Positions 6,713-13,900 of a stretch of 14,178 bases of DNA are shown here, in pieces. Every line of letters starts with the position of its first letter. The first letter of the stretch is position 1. A program made the position numbers and the translations under genes. Source of the stretch: DASUBN01 sp035691665. GTDB lineage: Bacteria; Pseudomonadota; Gammaproteobacteria; Natronospirales; REEB76. The stretch spans positions 1 to 14,178 of the forward strand of contig DASSIS010000132.1 of assembly GCA_035691665.1 (NCBI GenBank), read 5' to 3'. The notes beneath the pieces are model-generated. The model had not been told where the DNA came from, searched no databases, and worked only from the letters and a program-made list of their open reading frames with translations.

Positions 6713-6754
6713 GGTCTGTCTCGTGCCTATCGCGGGGCTTGGAGGGGGTGGCGG
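6701..6754 (-). repeat. 54-bp gene-start repeat, copy B (partner at 2639-2692)
   Basis: This is the intact counterpart of copy A. It covers the last codons of the gene at 6705-7085, the overlapping stop/start and the first codons of the gene at 6341-6712. Because both overlapping reading frames are intact here, this copy is probably closer to the ancestral arrangement. Confidence 0.7.
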
Positions 6755-7085
6755 AAGGCTCGACACCGCTGACCGATGGCTGTGAGTAGAAAACCATTAA
6801 AAGTATCAGCATGCCCCAGGCGACCAGGATGGCGGCGCAGATATATCCGATGCCATGGATATCCCGGGTCCTGGAGCCGGTGTATAGATCAAAAGACAGC
6901 ACCAAGGGCAATATCGAGCCCATCTGAATCCAACGCACCAGGCGATCGTCCCGGACGAGTCTTATGCGCTTGTCGCAGAAGGGGCATGGGAAGATGCCTG
7001 CCTCAGGCGGGTCCCGGCGCGTGGCGGATTTCACCGTCACGAAGTTTGAGGTGATGTATTCCTTGCAATAAGGGCATTGGATCAC
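6705..7085 (-). CDS. Double-CxxC two-TM membrane protein
   Basis: The 126-residue product has CPYC (C4, C7) and CPFC (C34, C37), a probable zinc ribbon at the extreme N-terminus. Two hydrophobic segments follow at about 53-67 and 79-100, then a polar, charged tail (about 101-126). Architecture matches the two flanking paralogues although sequence similarity is low outside the cysteine pairs. It starts with GTG at 7085, 7 bases after GGGAGA, and its TGA overlaps the ATG of the next gene by eight bases. The tail of this protein is the parent-like sequence for the relic at 2643-2708. No named family is recognised; metal binding is inferred from the cysteine pairs. Confidence 0.8.
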   Translation of the reverse strand: MIQCPYCKEYITSNFVTVKSATRRDPPEAGIFPCPFCDKRIRLVRDDRLVRWIQMGSILPLVLSFDLYTGSRTRDIHGIGYICAAILVAWGMLILLMVFYSQPSVSGVEPSATPSKPRDRHETDHG

Positions 7086-7108
7086 TCTGTCGTCTCCCTT
7101 CGCTTACA

Positions 7109-7450
7109 TCAGCCACCGGATTTCGGCTCAGCGTCTGGCGCCACACCCAGTTTTCGGTTAGCCATGGCCAGCATGAAGAAGAATGCACCCGCGAATAAGG
7201 CGACTGCTCCGGCCCGCCATAAAAGATCCATATCCCTGTTCAGGGTCAGCAGAAGCGTAACGATCCCCGCTATCGTCAGCACCACCGCCAGGATATAGAG
7301 AAGCCTGAATCTTTTGGTCCATATCAGGACGAAGCGACCGTTGCACTTCGGGCAAAAGGCGCCGGCCCGGGCGAACTGGTACCAGCGCTTCGCCCCGAGG
7401 TAGCGCATCACCGGTTGGATATCCTGGCCGCATCCCGGACACTTCATCAT
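7109..7450 (-). CDS. Zinc-ribbon two-TM membrane protein (paralogue of 6341-6712)
   Basis: The 113-residue product has C4-x2-C7 and C33-x2-C36, a conserved RWYQF motif (22-26), a basic TKRFRLLY stretch, then membrane segments at about 50-70 and 80-97. It is clearly related to the gene at 6341-6712 over its first 60 residues, with divergent C-termini, which indicates tandem duplication. GGGAGA lies just before the paired ATGATG start; either methionine could be used. It is 9 bases downstream of the four-TM gene and 23 bases upstream of the next gene, so it is probably co-transcribed. A cytoplasmic metal-binding head tethered to the membrane is the likely topology. Function unknown. Confidence 0.82.
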   Translation of the reverse strand: MMKCPGCGQDIQPVMRYLGAKRWYQFARAGAFCPKCNGRFVLIWTKRFRLLYILAVVLTIAGIVTLLLTLNRDMDLLWRAGAVALFAGAFFFMLAMANRKLGVAPDAEPKSGG

Positions 7451-7459
7451 GAGGTCTCC

Positions 7460-7819
7460 CTAAGACAGATGTTGCCACACGATGGCCACGACAAGCACAG
7501 TAAGGATCAGCACGCAGCTCTCGATTTGCCTGGCGCGCCGCCAGCCCGATGGCATGGCCTCCGAGAGCTTCACCCCCGGCAGCATGCCGAAGACCAGGAA
7601 CCCCACAGGGACGATATCCAGCGCCACCGTGGCGTACGTCATGGCTGGCGATTCGCGCGCGAAAGGCGTGACCACTGCGCCTGCCGTGAAGAGCAAGCCC
7701 AGGCCGCGCAGGATCCAGCGGTCAGCCTTATCCGCGCCCGCGGGTGCCCAGCGCCAGCAGCACCAAGCCGCCGCCGCGAGCACCAAGGCTATGCTTGGGT
7801 GGACGGTTCCGGAAATCAA
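7460..7819 (-). CDS. Small four-TM membrane protein, TTG start
   Basis: The 119-residue product is hydrophobic throughout, with probable membrane segments at about 9-23, 36-54, 60-81 and 101-118, and positively charged loops (ADKADRW, GWRRARQ) that would lie in the cytoplasm. The start is TTG at 7819, supported by AAGGGG 7 bases upstream; no better ATG exists before the first membrane segment. It begins a tight run of four genes (gaps of 9 and 23 bases, then an overlap). It lies 55 bases after the TonB-C lipoprotein gene. No named family is recognised, and its role is guessed only as a membrane partner of the zinc-ribbon proteins. Confidence 0.72.
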   Translation of the reverse strand: MISGTVHPSIALVLAAAAWCCWRWAPAGADKADRWILRGLGLLFTAGAVVTPFARESPAMTYATVALDIVPVGFLVFGMLPGVKLSEAMPSGWRRARQIESCVLILTVLVVAIVWQHLS

Positions 7820-7874
7820 ATTTTGGCCCCTTCTTAACGCCGCATCCCGCTCGTCGACCGTTTATTAGCTTTGT

Positions 7875-8531
7875 TCAGTCCGCTTCCGGTCCAAGCTTCA
7901 CCGAGATTATGAAATGATGCAACTCACGCAGGGAATCCGGCACGGCGGGCAGTGCCGCGCTCTGCACCGCTTCGACCGCGGCGGCATCCAGCGCTGCGTC
8001 GCCGCTCGTGCGGTAGACCTTCACGTCGGTGGCCTTGCCGTCATCGCCCCGATCGAACTCCACGAGCGTCGTGCCCGCCTGCCGGGCCGCTTGCGGGTAA
8101 TGCCGCTGGCTGTCCACCGCCACCTTGGTCTCGAGGGCGTAGAGCTGGCGCTGTCCTTCGTCGCTCTGGGCGGCGATCTGGTAGAAGCTCATGGCCTGCT
8201 GGTTGTCGGCGGGCCGGTCGGAACGGGTCTCGTACATGTACCAGAGGTTGGCGGCGGCGACGCCGTAGCCCGCCTCGACCGCTTTCCTGTCCCAGTAATA
8301 GGCGCTGCGGTACTCGTCCCGCTGCCAGTGGCTGAGGTCCGCGAGCCTGAGCTCCCCTTCCACGCTGCCGTCGTCCTGCAGCGCGTTGAAGAGATCCCAG
8401 GAACGGTAGATGTCGGTGGGGGCCTGGTCGTCGACCCCATAGAGGTCGGCGTTCTTCGGCGTGCTCGCGCAAGCGGCCAGGAGCAGGAGGGCCCCGGACA
8501 TCAGGATCGCGGCATGGGCGCGCACGGCCAT
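7875..8531 (-). CDS. Lipoprotein with Sel1-like repeats and a TonB C-terminal-like domain
   Basis: From the ATG at 8531 the product is 218 residues, with a lipoprotein signal ending in L18-A19-A20-C21. The middle (about 60-125) shows Sel1-like spacing (AYYWDRKAVEAGYGVAAANLWYMY, then QQAMSFYQIAA). The last 70 residues fit a TonB C-terminal fold: LVEFDRGDDGKATDVKVYRTSG, LDAAAVEAV, ALPAVP. TonB-C domains usually contact outer-membrane receptors or peptidoglycan, but here there is no transmembrane anchor or proline spacer, so classic energy transduction is unlikely. A longer frame to 8729 exists, but it adds an arginine-rich stretch before the signal peptide and is rejected. This gene is the first of the minus-strand run and lies downstream of an operator-like inverted repeat. 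Confidence 0.85.
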   Translation of the reverse strand: MAVRAHAAILMSGALLLLAACASTPKNADLYGVDDQAPTDIYRSWDLFNALQDDGSVEGELRLADLSHWQRDEYRSAYYWDRKAVEAGYGVAAANLWYMYETRSDRPADNQQAMSFYQIAAQSDEGQRQLYALETKVAVDSQRHYPQAARQAGTTLVEFDRGDDGKATDVKVYRTSGDAALDAAAVEAVQSAALPAVPDSLRELHHFIISVKLGPEAD

Positions 8532-8649
8532 GTCCGGAAGTGTACGCCCCGGCGGCGGCGGCGTGTCAATGTCCGCCGAACAGCGGATTCGCGGGCGAAA
8601 TCGGGGCATTCGACGACGGAACGTCCGCTTCAGAGATGACAAATGCCGT

Positions 8650-8692
8650 TTCAGATATGTTCCGGGCCCGGGCCTTTCGCTACATATCTGAA
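8650..8692. promoter_or_regulatory. Operator-like inverted repeat
   Basis: TTCAGATATGT (8650-8660) and ACATATCTGAA (8682-8692) are perfect 11-bp inverted arms. The 21-base spacer includes the palindrome CCGGGCCCGG (8662-8671). A third related half-site, TTCAGAGATG, lies in direct orientation at 8629-8638. Position between divergent genes suits a regulator binding site; the arms are also long enough to form a hairpin in RNA. Confidence 0.5.
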
Positions 8693-8753
8693 TTACATCT
8701 ATACCCCTGGAAACCTTGAGACCTCTCACCCACCATTAGTCCAAGAGGATGAA

Positions 8754-8926
8754 CACGGAGACGGCGCGTCCGTGCTTCCTCGGGCCTCCTTAGAAGAGGC
8801 ACAAGACTTCGGCTTCCAGGTGTATCCCACGCGTCGCGGCCTGTTTTCCCCACGCCCAGGCCGCGCGCACTCGCAGGGAGACACCCGGAGGGATGGAGAC
8901 GGCGGGCACCATCAGGTGCCCGCCGT
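8754..8926. ncRNA. Candidate structured RNA or hairpin cluster
   Basis: Four hairpins follow one another: CACGGA/TCCGTG (8754-8774), GCCTC/GAGGC (8784-8800), CGCGGCCTG/CAGGCCGCG (8835-8865, extendable by 3 bp past a bulge) and ACGGCGGGCACC/GGTGCCCGCCGT with a 4-base loop (8899-8926). The last is a 12-bp perfect stem, terminator-like but followed only by GGTTTAT. Strand is not determined. It could be an untranslated leader of the VOC gene, an independent small RNA, or intergenic repeat DNA. No known RNA family is recognised. Confidence 0.3.
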
Positions 8927-9009
8927 GGTTTATCCGCCCGTCGACCGCCTGTCATTTCCCTCGTGCTAGATTGGCTCTTCCGATATATCCGTCCCGTGAG
9001 GGTCGAGCC

Positions 9010-9483
9010 ATGCAGAAGATCACTCCCATGCTGTGGTTCAACCATGAGGCCGAGGACGCGGCCAAGTTCTACGTGTCCGTCTTCAAGGACGCCAGGATCC
9101 TCGAGACGAGCCATTACGGCGCAGACAGCCCCGCGCCGGGCAAGGTGCTGGTGGTGAAGTTCCAGCTGGAGGGCCAGGAATACCTGGCGCTGAACGGCCT
9201 GCAGGACAGGCCCTTCTCCGATGCGGTGTCGCTCATGGTGAACTGCAAGGACCAGCGGGAGGTGGACTACTACTGGGACCAGCTGCTCGCGGGCGGCGGC
9301 GAGCCCATCGCCTGCGGCTGGCTCAAGGACAAGTACGGCTTCCGCTGGCAGGTGACGCCCACCGTCCTCATGCAATACATCAACGACAAGGACAAGGCGA
9401 AGGCCGGCCGGGCCATGGCGGCCATGATGCAGATGGTGAAGATCGACATCGCGGCGATCCAGAAGGCCTACCACGGGAGCTGA
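9010..9483 (+). CDS. VOC-superfamily protein (PhnB-like, 3-dmu-9_3-mt type)
   Basis: The 157-residue product matches the PhnB-like branch of the vicinal oxygen chelate superfamily. It begins ITPMLWFNHEAEDAAKFY, continues with YLALNG, SLMVNCKDQREVDYYW and CGWLKDKYGFRWQVTP, and ends in a helical KIDIAAIQKAY segment. Length is typical of the family, which forms cytosolic beta-alpha-beta-beta-beta dimers. Despite the old methyltransferase domain name, most members have no proven reaction. The ATG at 9010 has GAGG 8 bases upstream. The longer frame from 8893 lacks family similarity and runs through a hairpin. It is the only plus-strand gene in the window and converges on the NodT gene with a 19-base gap. 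Confidence 0.93.
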   Translation: MQKITPMLWFNHEAEDAAKFYVSVFKDARILETSHYGADSPAPGKVLVVKFQLEGQEYLALNGLQDRPFSDAVSLMVNCKDQREVDYYWDQLLAGGGEPIACGWLKDKYGFRWQVTPTVLMQYINDKDKAKAGRAMAAMMQMVKIDIAAIQKAYHGS

Positions 9484-9518
9484 GCCACGCCCGGCGAGGC
9501 GCTCAGCGATGCGTGGCT
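9483..9518. terminator. Bidirectional terminator candidate between convergent genes
   Basis: AGCCACGC (9483-9490) and GCGTGGCT (9511-9518) form a perfect 8-bp stem with a 20-base loop spanning both stop codons; TT follows on the plus strand. Location between convergent genes suits a shared terminator, but the T-run is short. Confidence 0.4.
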
Positions 9519-10966
9519 TTCCCGTCGATGGCGTCGCCCGAGTCCGGCAGTTCGTCGCTGCTCCAGCCGCCCCCCAGGTCCTCGATCAGGATCACGCTCG
9601 CCGTGAGGCGTTGCTGCTGCAGGGTCAGCGCCGTCTGCTCGCTGGCGAGCTGGGTGGCCTGGGCCGTGACCACCGCCGTGTACACCGAGATGCCGGCCCG
9701 GTACTGGTTCAGGGCGATGTTGGCCGCCTGGGTCGAGTCCTTCACCGCCTGGTCCTGCACCGTGGCCTGCTGCGCCAGGATGCGCAGGGTGGCGAGCTGG
9801 TCCTCCACCCCCTGGAAGGCGGTGAGCACCGTCTGCCGGTAGTTGGCCACGCTCCCGTCATAGGCCGCTTCCGCCGCGCTCACGGCGCCCTTGGTGGCGC
9901 CGCCGTTGAAGAGGTTCGCGCTGGCGTCCGCCCCCACGGACCAGACCCGGTTCGGAGTCGTGGCGAGCTTGGCGAAGGCGTTGTTCACGTAGCCGAGCAA
10001 GCCGCTCAGGCTGATGTCCGGGAAATAGCCCGCCTCCTCCACGCCGATCTCGGCGTTGGCCGCGGCCATCTGCCGCTCCGCGGAGGCGATGTCCGGCCGG
10101 CGCTCCAGCAGCGCCGAGGGCATGGTCACGGGGACGTCGGGCACCGCGGCGGCGAGCGTGCCCGCCGGCAAGCTGAAATCCCCCGGCGCCTTGCCGATGA
10201 GCACGGCGATGGCGTGCTCCAGGCTCGCGCGCTGCACGCCCACGTTCACGTCCTCGGATTCCGCGGTGTCGAGCTGGGTCTGGGCTGTGATCACGTCGAG
10301 CCGGCTCACCACGCCCACGGTGTACTGGTTCTGGGTGATGGTGAGCGACTTCTTGTAGCCGTCCACCGTCTCGTCCAGGAGCTTCTGCAGCTGGTCCGCG
10401 GCGCGCAGCTCGAAGTAGTCGATGGCCAGGTTCGCCTGGGCCGAGAGCCGGGCGCCGGCGAGGTCCGCCGCGCTCGCCTGGGCGCTCGCCACGGCGCTCT
10501 CCTTCTGGCGGCGGATCCTGCCCCAGATGTCGAGGTCCCAGCCCACGTTGCCCTGCAACTCGTAGCTGTTGCGCGGCGCCGTGCTGCCGCCGGTCCCGGC
10601 CGTGGCGTTGCCCGCCCCGCCCTGGCGCGTGCCGGAGAGCCCGAGACCCACGCTGGGGAACAGGGCCGCCCCCGCCTCCCGCGCCACGGCGCTGGCCTGC
10701 AGATACGCCGCGGCGGCGGCCTCAAGGTTCTGGTTGGAGATGTCCACCTGTCTCTCCAGGGCATCCAGCGTCGGGTCCTGGAACACGGACCACCAGGGGC
10801 CGCGTTCCACGGTGTCCTTGGGCTGGCTCGTCTTCCAGCCTTGCAACTCCTTGTAGGCGGAGGGCACCGGCGCCGAGGGGCGGTGGTAGTCGGGCCCCAC
10901 GGCGCAGGCGGCGGTACCCAAGCACAGCAAGGCGGTGGACGCCGTGGTGAGCGCGCGGCGGATCAT
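9503..10966 (-). CDS. RND efflux outer-membrane factor, NodT/OprM-family lipoprotein
   Basis: The 487-residue product has a lipoprotein signal with cleavage at C21 (TAAC box) followed by the hallmark CAVGPDYHRP. Two OEP repeats follow: the first has ALERQVDISNQNLEAAAAAY and the GWDLDIWGRIRRQKESA motif, the second GEDQLATL-type helices (seen as GVEDQLATL) near 390. Trimers of such proteins make the beta-barrel and periplasmic tunnel that completes a tripartite drug pump. The ATG at 10966 overlaps the permease stop by four bases (ATGA), so the genes are translationally coupled. Length matches the family. The substrate cannot be predicted; multidrug export is the usual role. It converges on the VOC gene and ends the operon. 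Confidence 0.95.
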   Translation of the reverse strand: MIRRALTTASTALLCLGTAACAVGPDYHRPSAPVPSAYKELQGWKTSQPKDTVERGPWWSVFQDPTLDALERQVDISNQNLEAAAAAYLQASAVAREAGAALFPSVGLGLSGTRQGGAGNATAGTGGSTAPRNSYELQGNVGWDLDIWGRIRRQKESAVASAQASAADLAGARLSAQANLAIDYFELRAADQLQKLLDETVDGYKKSLTITQNQYTVGVVSRLDVITAQTQLDTAESEDVNVGVQRASLEHAIAVLIGKAPGDFSLPAGTLAAAVPDVPVTMPSALLERRPDIASAERQMAAANAEIGVEEAGYFPDISLSGLLGYVNNAFAKLATTPNRVWSVGADASANLFNGGATKGAVSAAEAAYDGSVANYRQTVLTAFQGVEDQLATLRILAQQATVQDQAVKDSTQAANIALNQYRAGISVYTAVVTAQATQLASEQTALTLQQQRLTASVILIEDLGGGWSSDELPDSGDAIDGKATHR

Positions 10967-13900
10967 GGGTGGTCTCCTTGGGGAGTCGGCTTGAAGCCGG
11001 CCGCTTCGTGCCGCTTCTGGAACTTGAGGCGCAGCCTGTCGAGGTAGAGGTAGACCACGGGCGTGGTGTAGAGCGTCAGGATCTGGCTCAGGACGAGGCC
11101 ACCGATCACCGAGATGCCGAGGGGGAAGCGCAGCTCGGAGCCGTAGCCCGTCACCAGCACCAGGGGCAGCGCCCCCAGCATGGCGGCAGCGGTGGTCATC
11201 ATGATGGGCCGGAAGCGCAAGAGGCAGGCCTCGCGGATGGCTTCCACCGGCGAGAGGTCCTTGGCGCGCTCCGCCTGGATGGCGAAGTCGATCATGAGTA
11301 TCGCGTTCTTCTTCACGATGCCGATGAGCAGGATAAGCCCGATCATGGAGATGATGGTGAAGGGCACACCGAAGAGCGCGCTCGCGAGCAGGGCGCCCAC
11401 CCCCGCCGAGGGCAGGGTAGAGAGGATGGTGAGCGGGTGCATGTAGCTCTCATAGAGGATGCCGAGCACGATGTAGACGGCGGCGAGCGCCGCCAGGATC
11501 AGGATCGGCTCGCTGGAGAGCGACTGCTGGAACACCTGGGCCGTGCCCGCGAAGGTGCCGTGGATGGTCGCCGGCATGCCGATGGATACCTCCGCCGTGC
11601 GGATGGCCTGCACCGCGTCGGAGAGCGACTTGCCCGGCTGCACGTTGAAGGAGACCGTGCTCGCCACGAACGGCCCCTGGTGGTTCACCGACAGCGGCGT
11701 CTTGCCGGGCTCGTAGTGGCTGAAGGACGAGAGCGGGATCAGGGTCTCGGCGCTGGTGCTCACCGCCGCCCCGTTGGAAGCCGGGCCGCGGCCGCTCAAG
11801 GCGATGGAGTTGATGGCGGCGTTGCGGGCCGAATCCGCGGCCACCTGGGCCCCGGTGGGCGCCGCCGAGGCGCCGCGGCCTTTGCCGCTTACGGTGCCGG
11901 TCACCGCGTTCGTGCCCTGGGTGCCGCTCGCCGCCCCTCCGGCGGTGCTCACGTAGATGTACTTGAGGGAATCCGGGCTCTGCCAGTATTCCGGCGAGAC
12001 CTCCATGATCACGTGGTACTGGTTGTTCTGCTTGTAGAGGGTGGAGACCTGGCGCTGGCCGAAGGCGTCGTAGAGGGCATTGTCCACCTGGGCCGGGGTG
12101 ATGCCGAGCCGGGCCATGGTGTCGCGGTCCAATACCAGGTCGGTCTCGAGGCCGCCCTGCTGCTGGTCGCTGTTCACGTCCGCCAGCACCGTGGAACGCT
12201 GCAGCGCCGCCGCGAGCTTCGGCGTCCATTCGTACAACTCGGCGTCCGAGTCGGACTCCAGGGTGTACTGGTATTCGGCGTTGCTCTGCCGGCCGCCGGC
12301 GCGGAAATCCTGGGCCGCCTGCAGGAAGAGCTTGGCCCCGGTCACCGCCCCGAGCTTGGGCCGCAGGCGTCCGATCACCTGGTCGGCGCTGAGCTTGCGC
12401 TCCGCGAGGGGCTTCAGGGTCACGAACATGAAGCCGGAGTTGAGCTGGCGCCCGCCGGTGAAGCCCACCACGTTCGCCACCTCGGGGTCGGTCTGCACGA
12501 GGGACATGAACTGGGTGAACTTCCGCTTCATGAGCTGGAAGGAGATGCTCTGGTCGGCCTGGATGCCGCCGATGAGCATGCCGGTGTCCTCCTGGGGGAA
12601 GAAACCCTTGGGCACGGCCACGAACAGCACGAAGTTGAGGACGATGGTGGTGAGCAACGCCAGCAGCACGATGCGCGGATGGCGCAGGGCCGAATCCAGG
12701 GTGCTGGCATAACCGCGTTTCACGGCGGCGAAGAAGCGCGCGCCGCGGCCGGGCTGCTGCTCCTGCTGTCGCCCCTGGCGCTCCCGCAGCAGCAGGGAGC
12801 ACATCATGGGCGTGGTGGTGAGGGAGACCAGCAGCGACACGCCGATGGCGAGCGAGAGCGTCATGGCGAACTCGCGGAAGAAACGTCCCACGATGCCGCC
12901 CATGAGCAGGATGGGCAGGAACACCGCCACCAGCGACAGGCTCATGGAGAGCACCGTGAAACCCACTTCCCGGGCGCCCTTGAGGGCCGCTTCCATGCGC
13001 GGCATGCCCGCCTCGATGTGGCGGGTGATGTTCTCCAGCACCACGATGGCGTCGTCTACCACGAAGCCGGTGGAGATGGTGAGCGCCATGAGCGAGAGGT
13101 TGTCGAGGCTGAAGCCGCAGAGGTACATGCCGGCGAAGGTGCCGATGAGGGAGATGGGCACGGCGACGCTGGGGATGAGCGCCGCCCGGGGGTCTCCCAG
13201 GAACAGGAACACCACCAGGATCACGAGCAGCACCGCCGCCACCAGCGTGATCTCGGTGTCGTGCAGCGCGGCGCGCACCGTGGCGCTGCGGTCGAGGGCC
13301 ACGCGCATGTCCACGTTGGACGGGAGCGAAGCCTGCAGCACCGGCAGCATCTTCAGCACCCCGTCCACGGTCTGGATGACGTTGGCGCCGGGCTTGCCGT
13401 AGAGGATCACCAGCACCGCAGGCTTGCCGTTGGCGAGGCCGGCGTTGCGCACGTTCTCCACCGAGTCGTTCACCGCGGCCACGTCCGAGAGCCGGACCGG
13501 CGCGTTGTCCCGGTAGGCCACCACCAGGTCCCGGTACTGGGCGGCCTGGGTCGCCTGGTCGTTGGTGTAGATCTGGTAGTGCTGGCCGCCGAATGAGAGG
13601 GCGCCCTTGGCGCTGTTGGCGTTGGCCGAGGCAAGGGCCGCGCGCACGTCCTCGGAGCCGATGCCGTACTTGGCGAGGATGGTGGGGTTGAGCTCCACCC
13701 GCACCGCCGGCAGCGAGCTGCCGCCGAGGTCCACCTCGCCGACGCCGTCGAGCTGCGAGAGGCGCTGCTGCAGGATGTTGGAGGCGGCGTCGTAGAGCTG
13801 GCCCTGGGTCAGAGTGCTGGAGGTGAGCGAGAGGATCAGCACCGGCGCGTCGGCCGGGTTGGCCTTGTGGTAGCTCGGGTTGCTGCGCAGCGCCGTGGGC

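Larger units (their letters stand above)
8532..9009. other. Divergent intergenic region with several hairpins
   Basis: This 478-bp gap separates a minus-strand lipoprotein gene from a plus-strand VOC gene. I find no convincing coding sequence in it. It holds an 11-bp inverted repeat (8650-8692) and four hairpins between 8754 and 8926. The promoters of both flanking genes should lie here, although no strong -35/-10 pair stands out. Confidence 0.6.

Noticed and set aside
6713..6766. Proline-rich N-terminal extension of the gene at 6341-6712
   Set aside because: It lies inside the upstream gene and lacks a ribosome site; the ATGGATGA overlap and the repeat with 2639-2692 support 6712.
8532..8729. 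N-terminal extension of the TonB-C lipoprotein to 8729
   Set aside because: It would place 66 mostly arginine-rich residues before a clear lipoprotein signal peptide, which must be N-terminal.
8643..8969. Plus-strand 108-codon frame in the intergenic region
   Set aside because: It runs through an inverted repeat and several hairpins, has no ribosome site and a disordered composition without recognisable motifs.
8680..9474. Minus-strand 264-codon frame opposite the VOC gene
   Set aside because: Asp/His/Arg/Leu-rich antisense translation of a well-conserved VOC domain.
9509..11047. Plus-strand open frame of 512 codons antisense to the NodT gene
   Set aside because: Low-complexity Arg/His/Gly/Val translation, no ribosome site, and the minus strand encodes a complete OprM-family lipoprotein.
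10969..13596. Plus-strand open frame of 875 codons antisense to the RND permease
   Set aside because: Its His/Arg/Glu/Gly-rich translation has no domain character and lies opposite a strongly conserved permease; long antisense frames are common in GC-rich DNA.
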